Assembly (NCBI GenBank): GCA_965228045.1
Contig: OZ245789.1
Coordinates: forward strand, 3,906,001-3,970,000
Direction of reading: 5' to 3'
DNA length: 64,000 bases
From: JANQEU01 sp965228045
Lineage (GTDB): Bacteria > Bacteroidota > Bacteroidia > Cytophagales > Cyclobacteriaceae
The number at the start of each line of letters is the position of its first letter. Position 1 is the first letter of the stretch. Positions 50,773-59,418 of the stretch are shown here, in pieces. The position numbers were made by a program, and so were the translations under genes. A model generated the notes under the pieces. The model saw only the letters and a program-made list of their open reading frames with translations, ran no database searches and had not been told where the DNA came from.

Positions 50773-51095
50773 GATCCCTGAGCTGTCAGTAGTTTCTTGT
50801 ACATCTCCATGCGTACTACCATCGAGTTGTCCAGTACTTTGCGACCAGCTACAGTAAGAGTGAAGAGTCTTTTTCTTCTACCACCTCTTTCAGCCGTTGC
50901 TCCCCCCATTCGTGAGGTTACAAATCCCTTTTTATCCAACCTTCTCAATACAGCATGTACAGCGGTGACATCTATTGATCTGGCCGCCTGATCCTTTATT
51001 TCATTTAAGATATTGACCGCATAGGCTTCATTTCCCAGTGACCCTACCGAAAGTAGCACCAGCTCTTCCAGCTCTCCAATTGATTCACCTTTCAT
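50769..51095 (-). CDS. PadR-family transcriptional regulator (copy 2)
   Basis: The 108-residue protein has GELEELVLLSVGSLGNEAYA, VTAVHAVLRRLDKKGFVTSR and wing RGGRRKRLFTLTVAGRKVL, clearly PadR. It overlaps the permease gene by 4 nt (ATGA). The upstream region has TTTGTACAAA-type palindromes starting 8 nt from the start codon, so autoregulation is likely. It is a paralogue of the protein at 32497-32832. The recognition helix differs (AVHAVLRRLDKK against VVHSTLNRLEEK), in line with the different operator sequences. Confidence 0.9.
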   Translation of the reverse strand: MKGESIGELEELVLLSVGSLGNEAYAVNILNEIKDQAARSIDVTAVHAVLRRLDKKGFVTSRMGGATAERGGRRKRLFTLTVAGRKVLDNSMVVRMEMYKKLLTAQGS

Positions 51096-51102
51096 ATTCT
51101 TT

Positions 51103-51235
51103 TTTTGTACAAAATAACAAATAATATGGAAAAGGTCATCCCAATTACATGTATTTATGTACAGGTTATACGGTCTTTCTGATGCCCGGTTTCATTTTTG
51201 GGTTATTAATTGATTTTTGTACAAATAATCAATTA
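51103..51235 (-). promoter_or_regulatory. PadR copy-2 operator region with TTTGTACAAA palindromes
   Basis: A 12-bp palindrome TTTTGTACAAAA at 51103-51114 lies 8 nt upstream of the padR start. A second core, TTTGTACAAA (51216-51225), is enclosed by 9-bp inverted arms TAATTGATT (51207-51215) and AATCAATTA (51227-51235). A half-matching TGTACA lies at 51158-51163. The right palindrome is 40 nt before the divergent small gene at 51275, which may share the control. Confidence 0.65.
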
Positions 51236-51274
51236 TAAACAGGAATGGTTATCATTGAATCTCAATCAATGTAA

Positions 51275-51520
51275 ATGGAACTCAATACCCTAATAATATT
51301 CGTTGTGATCGTACTCGTCATCCAAATTGCTCTGGCTGTAGTAGGAAGACGACTAAGAAAGAAACAGAAGGAAAACAATGTCTTGTACAAATACGATATA
51401 AAGACACCACACGATGCCTGGAAACTAATGGGCGATCAGAGTATCCCGGAAGAAGACCGAAAGGAAATCGAAAGAATCTACAATAACGAAAGATCGGAAG
51501 AGGACAGGCTAAAAGACTGA
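51275..51520 (+). CDS. Small single-pass membrane protein with charged tail
   Basis: The 81-residue protein has one N-terminal hydrophobic helix (LIIFVVIVLVIQIALAVVG, residues 5-23), a basic stop-transfer segment RRLRKKQK, and an acidic hydrophilic tail containing DAWKLMGDQSIPEEDRKEIE. It is anchored with the tail probably in the cytoplasm. I do not recognise the family. It is divergent from padR copy 2 and its upstream region contains the long TTTGTACAAA palindrome, so it could be a third member of that regulon. The stop is 1 nt from the stop of the convergent FMN protein gene. Confidence 0.65.
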   Translation: MELNTLIIFVVIVLVIQIALAVVGRRLRKKQKENNVLYKYDIKTPHDAWKLMGDQSIPEEDRKEIERIYNNERSEEDRLKD

Positions 51521-51521
51521 T

Positions 51522-53030
51522 CTAGTCTACCCTATTTAACACGCTATCCGGAAAGTACTTATTCGTCAATGCAATCATCTCATCTCCTTTGACAAACATG
51601 TGAATGTTGATGTCTTTGGTGTGACTCACGCCACATGCACCTAATAATTCCAATACAGCATGAATGGTGTTTTTATGGAAATTATATACCCTTTCTGACT
51701 TATCGGAAACCACCAGACCTTTGGTAAGCATCTTGTTCTGTGTGGCTACCCCGGTAGGGCAATCATTCGTATTGCAGCGTAGCGCCTGAATGCAACCAAT
51801 GCTAAACATAAAAGCCCGTGCCGAACTACACAGATCCGCTCCCAATGCCCTCATCCTCAGAATACTGAATGCCGAAAGTACACGGCCACTGGCTATAATC
51901 TTGATCTCATTTCTGAGCTCATATTTTATCAAAGTCCTGTGCACAAATATTAGCGCAGGCTCCAAAGGAATACCTACAGAATCTGAAAACTCCAATGGAG
52001 CAGCACCCGTTCCGCCTTCAGCACCATCTACGGTGATGAAGTCAGGGAATACCTGTCGCTTTTTCATAGCGACACACAATTCAATAAACTCCTCAGTTCG
52101 TCCTATACAAAGTTTGAAGCCGATCGGCTTACCTCCGGAGAGCTCTCTTAGTTCGCTGATGAAATCCAATAATTCGTGGGAATTGGTGAATTTCCTGTGA
52201 CTTGGCGGTGAAATGACGGTAGTATGAGCCTTTACACCCCTGATTTTTGCAATCTCCTCTGTATTTTTCTCTCCGGGCAGCACACCACCGTGCCCGGGTT
52301 TAGCCCCCTGCGATATCTTGATCTCGATCATTTTGACCTGATCAAGTCTTGCCTTCTCCCGGAATTTTTCTGGATCGAAATTACCGTCCAAAGTCCGGCA
52401 GCCAAAGTATCCGGTACCAATTTGCCAGACCAGGTCACCTCCCCCTTCCTCGTGATAAGGAGAGATGGATCCTTCACCGGTATTGTGAAAGAAATTACCC
52501 TTTTTAGCTCCTCTGTTAAGGGCCATGATGGCATTCTTACTAAGGGCACCAAAACTCATTGCCGATACATTCAATATAGATGAGCTGTAGGGATGTTTAC
52601 ACAATGAACTGCCGATCATTACCCGCGGGAAATCCTTTGGCGGGTCCGTAGCATAGATTGAATGTCGTATGGCTTCATACTCCTCCGTATTCAGATCCAG
52701 CTGTGTACCAAATGGATGCGTATCATTCACGCTCTTTGCTCTGCGATATACAAGTGCTCTATGATTCCTGCTATATGGTCTGCCGTCCGTAGATCTTTCA
52801 ATGAAATACTGTTGAATCTCGGGGGAAATCATCTCAAAAAAGTACCGGAAGTAGCCAAGTAGAGGGAAATTTCTGAGAATGGTATGAGATTTTTGGATCC
52901 TGTTGATCACGCCAATCAAAACCAGGGGTCCCAAAATGATAAAAGCCCACAAAAAATTTGTGTTATAATAGCTCAGCACTCCAAATACGATGACAAGAAG
53001 TGTGCTAGTGAGGTAAAAAGTATGGCGCAT
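51522..53030 (-). CDS. FMN-binding glutamate synthase family protein, membrane-anchored
   Basis: The 502-residue protein has two N-terminal hydrophobic helices (5-45), then a GltS-type FMN barrel. Motifs are LNVSAMSFGALSKNAIMALN, NTGEGSISPYHEEGGGDLVW, QGAKPGHGGVLPG, ITVDGAEGGTGAAPLEF and ASGRVLSAF. The cluster CIQALRCNTNDCPTGVATQ matches the 3Fe-4S cysteines of glutamate synthase. It lacks the glutaminase domain of GltB, so it is the stand-alone archaeal-type/GltB2 group whose substrate is not established. It lies 79 nt downstream of the AddB-like gene on the same strand. Glutamine synthetase III is two genes upstream, which makes a nitrogen link possible. Confidence 0.88.
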   Translation of the reverse strand: MRHTFYLTSTLLVIVFGVLSYYNTNFLWAFIILGPLVLIGVINRIQKSHTILRNFPLLGYFRYFFEMISPEIQQYFIERSTDGRPYSRNHRALVYRRAKSVNDTHPFGTQLDLNTEEYEAIRHSIYATDPPKDFPRVMIGSSLCKHPYSSSILNVSAMSFGALSKNAIMALNRGAKKGNFFHNTGEGSISPYHEEGGGDLVWQIGTGYFGCRTLDGNFDPEKFREKARLDQVKMIEIKISQGAKPGHGGVLPGEKNTEEIAKIRGVKAHTTVISPPSHRKFTNSHELLDFISELRELSGGKPIGFKLCIGRTEEFIELCVAMKKRQVFPDFITVDGAEGGTGAAPLEFSDSVGIPLEPALIFVHRTLIKYELRNEIKIIASGRVLSAFSILRMRALGADLCSSARAFMFSIGCIQALRCNTNDCPTGVATQNKMLTKGLVVSDKSERVYNFHKNTIHAVLELLGACGVSHTKDINIHMFVKGDEMIALTNKYFPDSVLNRVD

Positions 53031-53109
53031 AGGTGAGTGTTTTTGGTTTACCTAAAGGTAATCCCTTTATCCATTCTTCCTACACCTAAATCGGTCAATC
53101 TAAAGCAAA

Positions 53110-55980
53110 CTAGTACCCTCTCCCACAAATCTCTTTGTAAGCACAAAACTTACAGTTCTTCTCATCTTCCACCTGGTCAAACGGTACAGAAGGATCCCAA
53201 ATTTCTTCGAGAAGTAATTTAAGGACATCCTCAAACTCATCCTGAAATCTCCTGAAATCACCAACCAAAGAGTCTCCCTCCCTATCCTTCTGCATTACCT
53301 GCCACTGGAATTCATCCCTGAACAAATCACGGCTATTGAACAATCCGGGTTCAATGAATTGGTAGCTCATTTTACTTGTATTGGCAAACAAATAAGAGTA
53401 GAAAAATACCTGGAATACAGCCTTGTTCCGCTTTATGTCCTCCCTGTCTATCAATGAGGGCACGGATTTAAACTCTTTGTTATCCTTACCTGTCTTGTAA
53501 TCGATCACGCGGATTCTTCCCTGTTTCAGGTCAATCCTGTCAATTTTACCCTTCAAACCTACCGTGATTTTTTTTCCATTCACTTCAATGGGGTAATCGA
53601 TGGTGTACCCGTCCCGACTACTCGTTTCCAGTCCTATGATCTTAAATGGTGCGTATTGGCTGTCAAATCTTAAAATTTGCCTGATGGTTTTTTCGATGAT
53701 CCTCCCGGCGATGATATTCCGTCCTTCGAGTTTGAACTTGCCCTCATTTTTCACTTTATAATGGGAAATGAATGCCTTATTTATCGCACCTTTTATCCCA
53801 TTCTCTAACCAAAAAAAGTCGTTAGGCTCTACTATTTCACGCTTTTGCTTCTTCATGAAATCAGCGTATATGATCTCCATGGCATCATGAAGGATGTTTC
53901 CAAAAACCATAGGATCAAGTTCTTCCTGTAGCTCATCGGGTTCGTAAAGTTCTTCGGCATATCGGAAGTAAAACTTCAACCGGCAGTCCAGGTAAGTATT
54001 GAGCGCTGATGGCGCCAATCTGGAATATTTTGCTCCTGTTTTGGGAATAAAACGACTAAGTTTATTCAGGACGTAACTATCCTTTTTGATCTCAATCGCA
54101 GATCGGGGTGAAATGCGTATCGGATTGGCAAGTATCCTCTTTTTTATCTCATGATCAGATTCAAAGTCCAACTGCTGGACCAGTCTGCTCAGTTCCCCGT
54201 TCACGTTAAATTCCGAAACAGTATTATAATAGAAGTGGACATTCTCTGCTCTCTGCAGGAGCCGGTAAAAAAGATAGGAGTAGATGGCATCCTGGTGTTC
54301 AAAGACAGGCAACTGAAAAGCTCGCCGGATGTTATACGGAATAAATGATCCTCTTCGTGGTGGTGCTGGCCAGCTCTCCTCATTCATGTTGAGAATGAGA
54401 ACATTTTTGAAATCCAGGTTCCTGGTTTCAAGAACTCCCATGATCTGAAGTCCATTCAATGGCTCGCCAGTGAATGGGATCTTGAGACTGCGTGAAACCC
54501 TCCGAAAAAGTTTGATCAGGAAATCATAGCTCAGCCCATCCCCTCGATCACCCATCATCTCCCGAAGCTTCTCCACCTGCTCGTAGAAGCGACTGATAAA
54601 TTCGATTTCAAAACTTCCCTGACGTTCACCATGCAATTCGTACAGGTGTTTGAGGATGACCTGTATGTAATTGAGTGGATTCCCGGGCTTGGAAAAGATG
54701 GCTTTGATCAACTTATTGGTAGCCGGGACTTCATCCTGGTAAATGAAAATGAGATTTCTTTTTTTAATCTCCTCCACCAGATCCAACAATTGATCCTGCT
54801 CGGCTATCAAGGGATGTTCAAGTATTTCAACGACGGGTTTATGGTAGAAAGATGCGCCATGAACTACACTGTCCCTCCTTGTATTTTGTAGCTGCAGAAG
54901 ATTATCGATCAGGCTGTATACCACCGTGTCTTTCATGGGGAAACCCATCGTGATGTTGATGGAATCGATCGACTTGGGGAGTGCATGTAGTGTAGGAAAA
55001 AGCATGTGCTCTTTAGGCAGGACTATGACCGTCTCCATCGGATCAAATCCTTTTTCTGCCATCATCTCCTCCAAGGTCTCTGACATCGCTTTTGCCTGTC
55101 CCACTTCCAGAGAGACACCTGTGGCTTCCATCTTTTTGGTTTGTGAAAGTCCGGTAGGCAGGTCCTTTGAAAAGGACTTTCCCAGAACCCTGTGATCTCT
55201 GTATTTCCGTAAAAAAAATCCTGCTTCCTGATTAGGGTCATCCATAAAATAGGCATCCAGGTCCCAATAGATTTCCGCGTTCTTCTCTTCTACGTAATAC
55301 GAAATAATGCCCTCTTCGGCAGCAGTAAGGGCATTAAACCCGGCAAATACCACCTTCCGTCCTTCATTCACTTCACCTTCCTTTAGCCGACCTAAAAAAT
55401 CCCGGTATATGAGGCCATTGTATGCCTTTAATTTCTGTGTGAGTTCTTTTCTGAAATCATGATAAACTGGTTTGAGTATCTTCCAGGTCTGGAAAAAGGC
55501 CTCCTGGTTTTTGGACATCTTTGGTAGGAAGGTGCTCCAAAAGGTCTGAATGATCTTTTTATCCTCCTCATCCAGGAAATAGAATTCCTCATCAAGTTCC
55601 TTTTGTGTCTTGATACTGGTGAAAAGCTTATCGGCATCCACGAGGTAATGATCGATGTCCTCAAAATCACGAAGGATCATTTCTCCCCAGAAAAAGAACT
55701 TATCAAAAGATTCTGCGGAAGGAAAATTCCGCCTATAGCTTTCATAAAGAAGGAAGACTGCTTCCAGTGTCTCGATCTTCTCATAAGGTGATTGTGCGAG
55801 GACAAAGTCTTCCAGACCTCTTACGCGGGGCATCCAGATGGGTTTATCGATGAGTTTACCCAGTGCTTTGTTGAAGAAAAGTCCGGCCCTTCTGTTTGGG
55901 AAAACCACTTCAAGTTGAGACAAATCATTCTGATGCTCAGCGAAGATTTTGGCGGCTAATTCCTGGATGAATGTTTGCAT
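53110..55980 (-). CDS. AddB-like PD-(D/E)XK nuclease with inactive helicase-like core
   Basis: ATG at 55980 gives 956 residues starting MQTFIQELAAKIF; an in-frame ATG at 55998 adds six. The N-terminal half resembles an inactive UvrD-like module (LEVVFPNRRAGLFFNKALGK, VLILNMNEESWPAPPRRGSF). The C-terminal nuclease has GNILHDAMEIIYADF, LKGKIDRID and VIDYKTGKD. An iron-sulfur staple is implied by Cys in YLDCRLKFYFRYAEEL plus CKFCAYKEICGRGY. It would process DNA ends with an AddA helicase, but no addA is next to it. The upstream neighbour is glnN and the downstream neighbour is the FMN protein. Confidence 0.87.
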   Translation of the reverse strand: MQTFIQELAAKIFAEHQNDLSQLEVVFPNRRAGLFFNKALGKLIDKPIWMPRVRGLEDFVLAQSPYEKIETLEAVFLLYESYRRNFPSAESFDKFFFWGEMILRDFEDIDHYLVDADKLFTSIKTQKELDEEFYFLDEEDKKIIQTFWSTFLPKMSKNQEAFFQTWKILKPVYHDFRKELTQKLKAYNGLIYRDFLGRLKEGEVNEGRKVVFAGFNALTAAEEGIISYYVEEKNAEIYWDLDAYFMDDPNQEAGFFLRKYRDHRVLGKSFSKDLPTGLSQTKKMEATGVSLEVGQAKAMSETLEEMMAEKGFDPMETVIVLPKEHMLFPTLHALPKSIDSINITMGFPMKDTVVYSLIDNLLQLQNTRRDSVVHGASFYHKPVVEILEHPLIAEQDQLLDLVEEIKKRNLIFIYQDEVPATNKLIKAIFSKPGNPLNYIQVILKHLYELHGERQGSFEIEFISRFYEQVEKLREMMGDRGDGLSYDFLIKLFRRVSRSLKIPFTGEPLNGLQIMGVLETRNLDFKNVLILNMNEESWPAPPRRGSFIPYNIRRAFQLPVFEHQDAIYSYLFYRLLQRAENVHFYYNTVSEFNVNGELSRLVQQLDFESDHEIKKRILANPIRISPRSAIEIKKDSYVLNKLSRFIPKTGAKYSRLAPSALNTYLDCRLKFYFRYAEELYEPDELQEELDPMVFGNILHDAMEIIYADFMKKQKREIVEPNDFFWLENGIKGAINKAFISHYKVKNEGKFKLEGRNIIAGRIIEKTIRQILRFDSQYAPFKIIGLETSSRDGYTIDYPIEVNGKKITVGLKGKIDRIDLKQGRIRVIDYKTGKDNKEFKSVPSLIDREDIKRNKAVFQVFFYSYLFANTSKMSYQFIEPGLFNSRDLFRDEFQWQVMQKDREGDSLVGDFRRFQDEFEDVLKLLLEEIWDPSVPFDQVEDEKNCKFCAYKEICGRGY

Positions 55981-56052
55981 GGGTCTATACCCAAACATAA
56001 TGGGAATTGTGCAATCAGGTAGGCATCAGGAATACTTATTCGTCATGATATT

Positions 56053-58215
56053 TCATCTTATAAATAAAAGCTCCCTGTACTTGACCAGCGGCCAGTCCTC
56101 ATCGTCAACCATCTGCTCCAATTTGTCCACTGCGTACCGTATCTTGTCAAAATACTTCCCTTTGACATTATCCCCGTATTCGATCGCCTTTTCCCGAAGA
56201 CTCTCAATCTTATTTATTCTCTTTCGCTCTTCAATCATCTCGTAGGTCAACCGACGAACATCATTCACATGAAGAGAAATCTCCTTTATCGTCTTTTCGA
56301 TCTCGGACGAATCGATTTTCAGACCTTTCAATCCGTTTGCGTTTTGAAGTAGCTTGTTTTGATATGAAATAGCTGTGGGAATGATGTGATTTGTCGCCAG
56401 GTCACCCATGATCCTTGACTCTATCTGGATTTTCTTGATATAGTCCTCCAGCATGATTTCATGTCGTGCATCCAGCTCTACCTTATTCAATATTTTATGT
56501 TTTTCAAAAAGCTTTCTGGAGCCATCTGTAACAAGAAAGTCCAGCGCTCTTGGAGTATCCGGGACATTTGAAAGCTTCCTCTTTTTGGCCAAAGCCACCC
56601 AGTCAGGGGAATAACCGTCACCCTCAAATCTAATCGCCCCGGAGGTTTTAATATACTCTCTTAGTACATCAATGGAGGCAAGCCTTCTGTCCTGTCCTCC
56701 ATCGATCATTTTTGTGACTTTTCGGTCAAAGTCCTTCAATCTATCTGCCACTATAAGGTTCAAAATGGTCATAGGACTGGCTACGTTGGCATCAGAACCC
56801 ACTGCCCGGAATTCAAACTTATTGCCCGTGAAGGCAAACGGGGACGTTCGATTTCGATCCGTATTGTCCAGAATGATCTCAGGAATCTGATCTATACCCA
56901 GCTTCATATACAGGTTGTCTCCCTTTTCGATGGACACATTGCCGCTGTTTTCCAGGTCATCCAGGACTTTGCTCAGGGTAGAGCCCAAAAAAATGGAAAT
57001 AATGGCTGGTGGAGCTTCATTGGCGCCAAGCCGGTAATCATTTCCAGCGGAAGAAACTGTTGCCCTCAGCAGATCAGCATGATCATTTACCGCCTTAATC
57101 GTGCAAACGAGAAAGATTAAGAATAACAGGTTCTCCCGGGCACTGCTGGTGGGCTGGAAAAGATTAATCCCAGAATCTGTAATCAACGACCAATTACAGT
57201 GCTTCCCACTTCCATTTAAATGCGCAAATGGCTTCTCATGAAAAAGTACCTTCAAATGATGGCGGTCTGCCACGCGATCCATGATGTCTTTGATGAGTTG
57301 GTTCTGATCAGCTGCCACATTCACAGGGCCAAACATCGGAGCTACCTCAAACTGACTTGGAGCTACCTCATTGTGGCGGGTCTTCAGGGGAATTCCTACC
57401 TGATGTGCCTGCACCTCAAAGTCTTTCATAAAATCATAAATCCTTCCCGGGATAGATCCGAAATAATGATCATCAAGCTGCTGACCCCTTGCAGGATTAT
57501 GTCCAAAAACGGTCCTGCCACCCAGGACCAGGTCCGGTCTGGCCTCAAACAACGCCCGGTCCACCACAAAGTACTCCTGCTCCCAACCCAGATAGGCAGT
57601 AACACTGCTGATGTTGCGATCAAATATTTTACAAACCCTGGTGGCAGCCTTATTTATCTCGGTCAGTGCCTTGAGAAGAGGCGTTTTAAAATCCAATGCC
57701 TCGCCGGTGAAAGCCACAAATACGGTAGGAATACAAAGTGTAGCATCGTAAATGAACATTGGCGAGGAAGGATCCCAGGCGGTATAGCCTCTTGCCTCAA
57801 ACGTGCTACGAATACCACCGTTGGGAAATGAGGAGGCATCAGGTTCCTGCTGTACCAATTCACTGCCCTTCAACGTTTCGATTCCCTTGATTGGATCAAA
57901 GAATGCGTCATGCTTTTCAGCTGTCGCACCAGTGAGAGGCTGAAACCAATGTGTATAATGAGAAACACCTTTGTTCATAGCCCAGATGCGCACGGCTGCG
58001 GCCACAGACTCCGCAGTTTCGGTATCGATCTTCTCATGGTTTTTCACCGCCTGATCGATCCTGTTGAAGGTACTCTCCGAGAGTGCCTTGCGCATCTCTT
58101 CCCTCCCAAAAGCCTGACTGCCAAAGTAATCCGAAATCTTATCTGAAGGAGCGGTTACATTTATTCTTTCGCGACTTTGGACCTTCTCAAGGGCCGAATA
58201 CCTTAATCTTGCCAT
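56053..58215 (-). CDS. glnN: Glutamine synthetase type III (GlnN)
   Basis: The 720-residue protein is the long type III form. Motifs include ITVGGRTVFGHNPARGQQLDD-like residues in the middle, LGWEQEYFVVDRALF, RHNEVAPSQFEVAPMFG, HEKPFAHLNGSGKHCNWSL, GANEAPPAIISIFLG, and the extra C-terminal helical region (KGLKIDSSEIEKTIKEIS). It ligates ammonia to glutamate with ATP. This class is frequent in Bacteroidota and some cyanobacteria. It is cytosolic and full length. The start is 51 nt from the divergent rsmE start. There is no GlnB/AmtB gene nearby. Confidence 0.95.
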   Translation of the reverse strand: MARLRYSALEKVQSRERINVTAPSDKISDYFGSQAFGREEMRKALSESTFNRIDQAVKNHEKIDTETAESVAAAVRIWAMNKGVSHYTHWFQPLTGATAEKHDAFFDPIKGIETLKGSELVQQEPDASSFPNGGIRSTFEARGYTAWDPSSPMFIYDATLCIPTVFVAFTGEALDFKTPLLKALTEINKAATRVCKIFDRNISSVTAYLGWEQEYFVVDRALFEARPDLVLGGRTVFGHNPARGQQLDDHYFGSIPGRIYDFMKDFEVQAHQVGIPLKTRHNEVAPSQFEVAPMFGPVNVAADQNQLIKDIMDRVADRHHLKVLFHEKPFAHLNGSGKHCNWSLITDSGINLFQPTSSARENLLFLIFLVCTIKAVNDHADLLRATVSSAGNDYRLGANEAPPAIISIFLGSTLSKVLDDLENSGNVSIEKGDNLYMKLGIDQIPEIILDNTDRNRTSPFAFTGNKFEFRAVGSDANVASPMTILNLIVADRLKDFDRKVTKMIDGGQDRRLASIDVLREYIKTSGAIRFEGDGYSPDWVALAKKRKLSNVPDTPRALDFLVTDGSRKLFEKHKILNKVELDARHEIMLEDYIKKIQIESRIMGDLATNHIIPTAISYQNKLLQNANGLKGLKIDSSEIEKTIKEISLHVNDVRRLTYEMIEERKRINKIESLREKAIEYGDNVKGKYFDKIRYAVDKLEQMVDDEDWPLVKYRELLFIR

Positions 58216-58266
58216 TGGATTTTTGAATTAATTTCACGAATCTATCAAAGAATTGGAGATTTAGAG

Positions 58267-58965
58267 ATGCTTCTATTTTTTAATGAAAATCACGGTGAAG
58301 GTCATCATGTCCTCGAGAATGAAGAATTTCTCCACTGCACCAAGGTCCTTCGAAGACAGTCTGGTGACATCATCCATATTACGGATGGAAAGGGAATCAT
58401 GGCTGAGGTAAAGATTTCCGGCATCCAAAAACGAAGCCTGGATTATGACATCATAGAGGAAACCCACGTTTCCCAAAAAGGATTTCAAATTCATATCGCC
58501 ATTGCCCCAACAAAACAGATAGAAAGGATGGAATGGTTTGTCGAAAAGAGCGGGGAGCTTGGAGTAGATGAAATTTCTTTTATTCAGACCCGGAATTCTG
58601 AGAGAACCAAATTAAAACTGGACAGACTCGAAAAGAAAGCAATTAGTGCATTGAAACAATCAAAAGGTGCATGGAAAACAAAACTAAATCCAATGATGAA
58701 ATTCCATGACCTATTGTCCGCCGATATCGCGAAGGATCGATTTATTGCGGCTTTGGATGGAAAGAACCACTATCTCTCCGATCATCTATCAACTCAATCT
58801 AAAGTGATTATTCTGATTGGCCCCGAAGGAGATTTCTCTCAGGATGAGATTCTGCTAGCTGATAAAGAAGGATTCAAAACCGTCACTCTGGGTAAAAAAG
58901 TGCTGAGAACGGAGACGGCTGGATTAGTAGCTGCACAAATGGTCAATACCATCCACAAATACTAA
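58267..58965 (+). CDS. rsmE: 16S rRNA m3U1498 methyltransferase
   Basis: The 232-residue SPOUT-class protein has an N-terminal PUA-like domain (HVLENEEFLHCTKVLRRQSG) and the knot-forming C-terminal domain. Motifs are IAIAPTKQIERMEWFVEKSG, ELGVDEISFIQTRNSER, LIGPEGDFSQDE and VLRTETAG. It methylates N3 of U1498 in helix 44 of 16S rRNA using AdoMet. Length and motifs are standard. It is divergent from glnN, and its stop codon is adjacent to the stop of the convergent lipoprotein gene. Confidence 0.95.
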   Translation: MLLFFNENHGEGHHVLENEEFLHCTKVLRRQSGDIIHITDGKGIMAEVKISGIQKRSLDYDIIEETHVSQKGFQIHIAIAPTKQIERMEWFVEKSGELGVDEISFIQTRNSERTKLKLDRLEKKAISALKQSKGAWKTKLNPMMKFHDLLSADIAKDRFIAALDGKNHYLSDHLSTQSKVIILIGPEGDFSQDEILLADKEGFKTVTLGKKVLRTETAGLVAAQMVNTIHKY

Positions 58966-59418
58966 CTAAGGATATACAAGATTGGCCCTGAAAGGGTTCG
59001 CTGTACTTTCCGAGTAAATTTCTGCTGTCTTTGAGGTGACCTGATCCACATACCATACACCCCCATTTGTGAAAAATAAGGAGTCAGAAAAAATCCGATT
59101 TATGGAAGTAGGTAACGCCCTTCCCACGTAAACTTCGGACATTTCGGCCTCACTGCAAGTATTAAATATCCAGCTAACATCAATAGAGTCATTCACCTCA
59201 TCAAACTTGAGTAGGATCCCATCTTCACAATCGTCCAGATCTTGCTCATCACCGGAAATTGTCAGAGATGATACGGTCCATGTTTTGGTTGAATCAGCGC
59301 TTAATAGACGTTTTACCTGGTATCCGTAAAGGTCGGGTGGCAAGTATCCAACATCCGAACAATAAAACAGGAATAAACCTCCGAAAAGAAGAAAAATCAG
59401 TCTATTGAGCTTCACCAT
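58966..59418 (-). CDS. Small lipoprotein, lipocalin-like, unknown function
   Basis: The 150-residue protein has a signal and lipobox LFLFYCSD (Cys20). The remainder is strand-rich: TKTWTVSSLTISGDEQD, GILLKFDEVNDSIDVSWIF, SLFFTNGGVWYVDQVT. The pattern TW-x-V near the start of the mature part resembles lipocalin-like Bacteroidota lipoproteins. Cysteines at CED and TCSE could pair. The gene overlaps the upstream 598-residue gene by 17 nt, so the two proteins are co-translated and probably work together. No function is assigned. Confidence 0.65.
   Translation of the reverse strand: MVKLNRLIFLLFGGLFLFYCSDVGYLPPDLYGYQVKRLLSADSTKTWTVSSLTISGDEQDLDDCEDGILLKFDEVNDSIDVSWIFNTCSEAEMSEVYVGRALPTSINRIFSDSLFFTNGGVWYVDQVTSKTAEIYSESTANPFRANLVYP

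Noticed and set aside
29870..51095. A recent segmental duplication of the padR-permease module
   Set aside because: The two permeases share architecture and motifs but differ strongly elsewhere and have different operators, so recent duplication is not supported.
57220..57831. 203-residue plus-strand frame
   Set aside because: It is antisense within glnN and is explained by codon use of that conserved gene.
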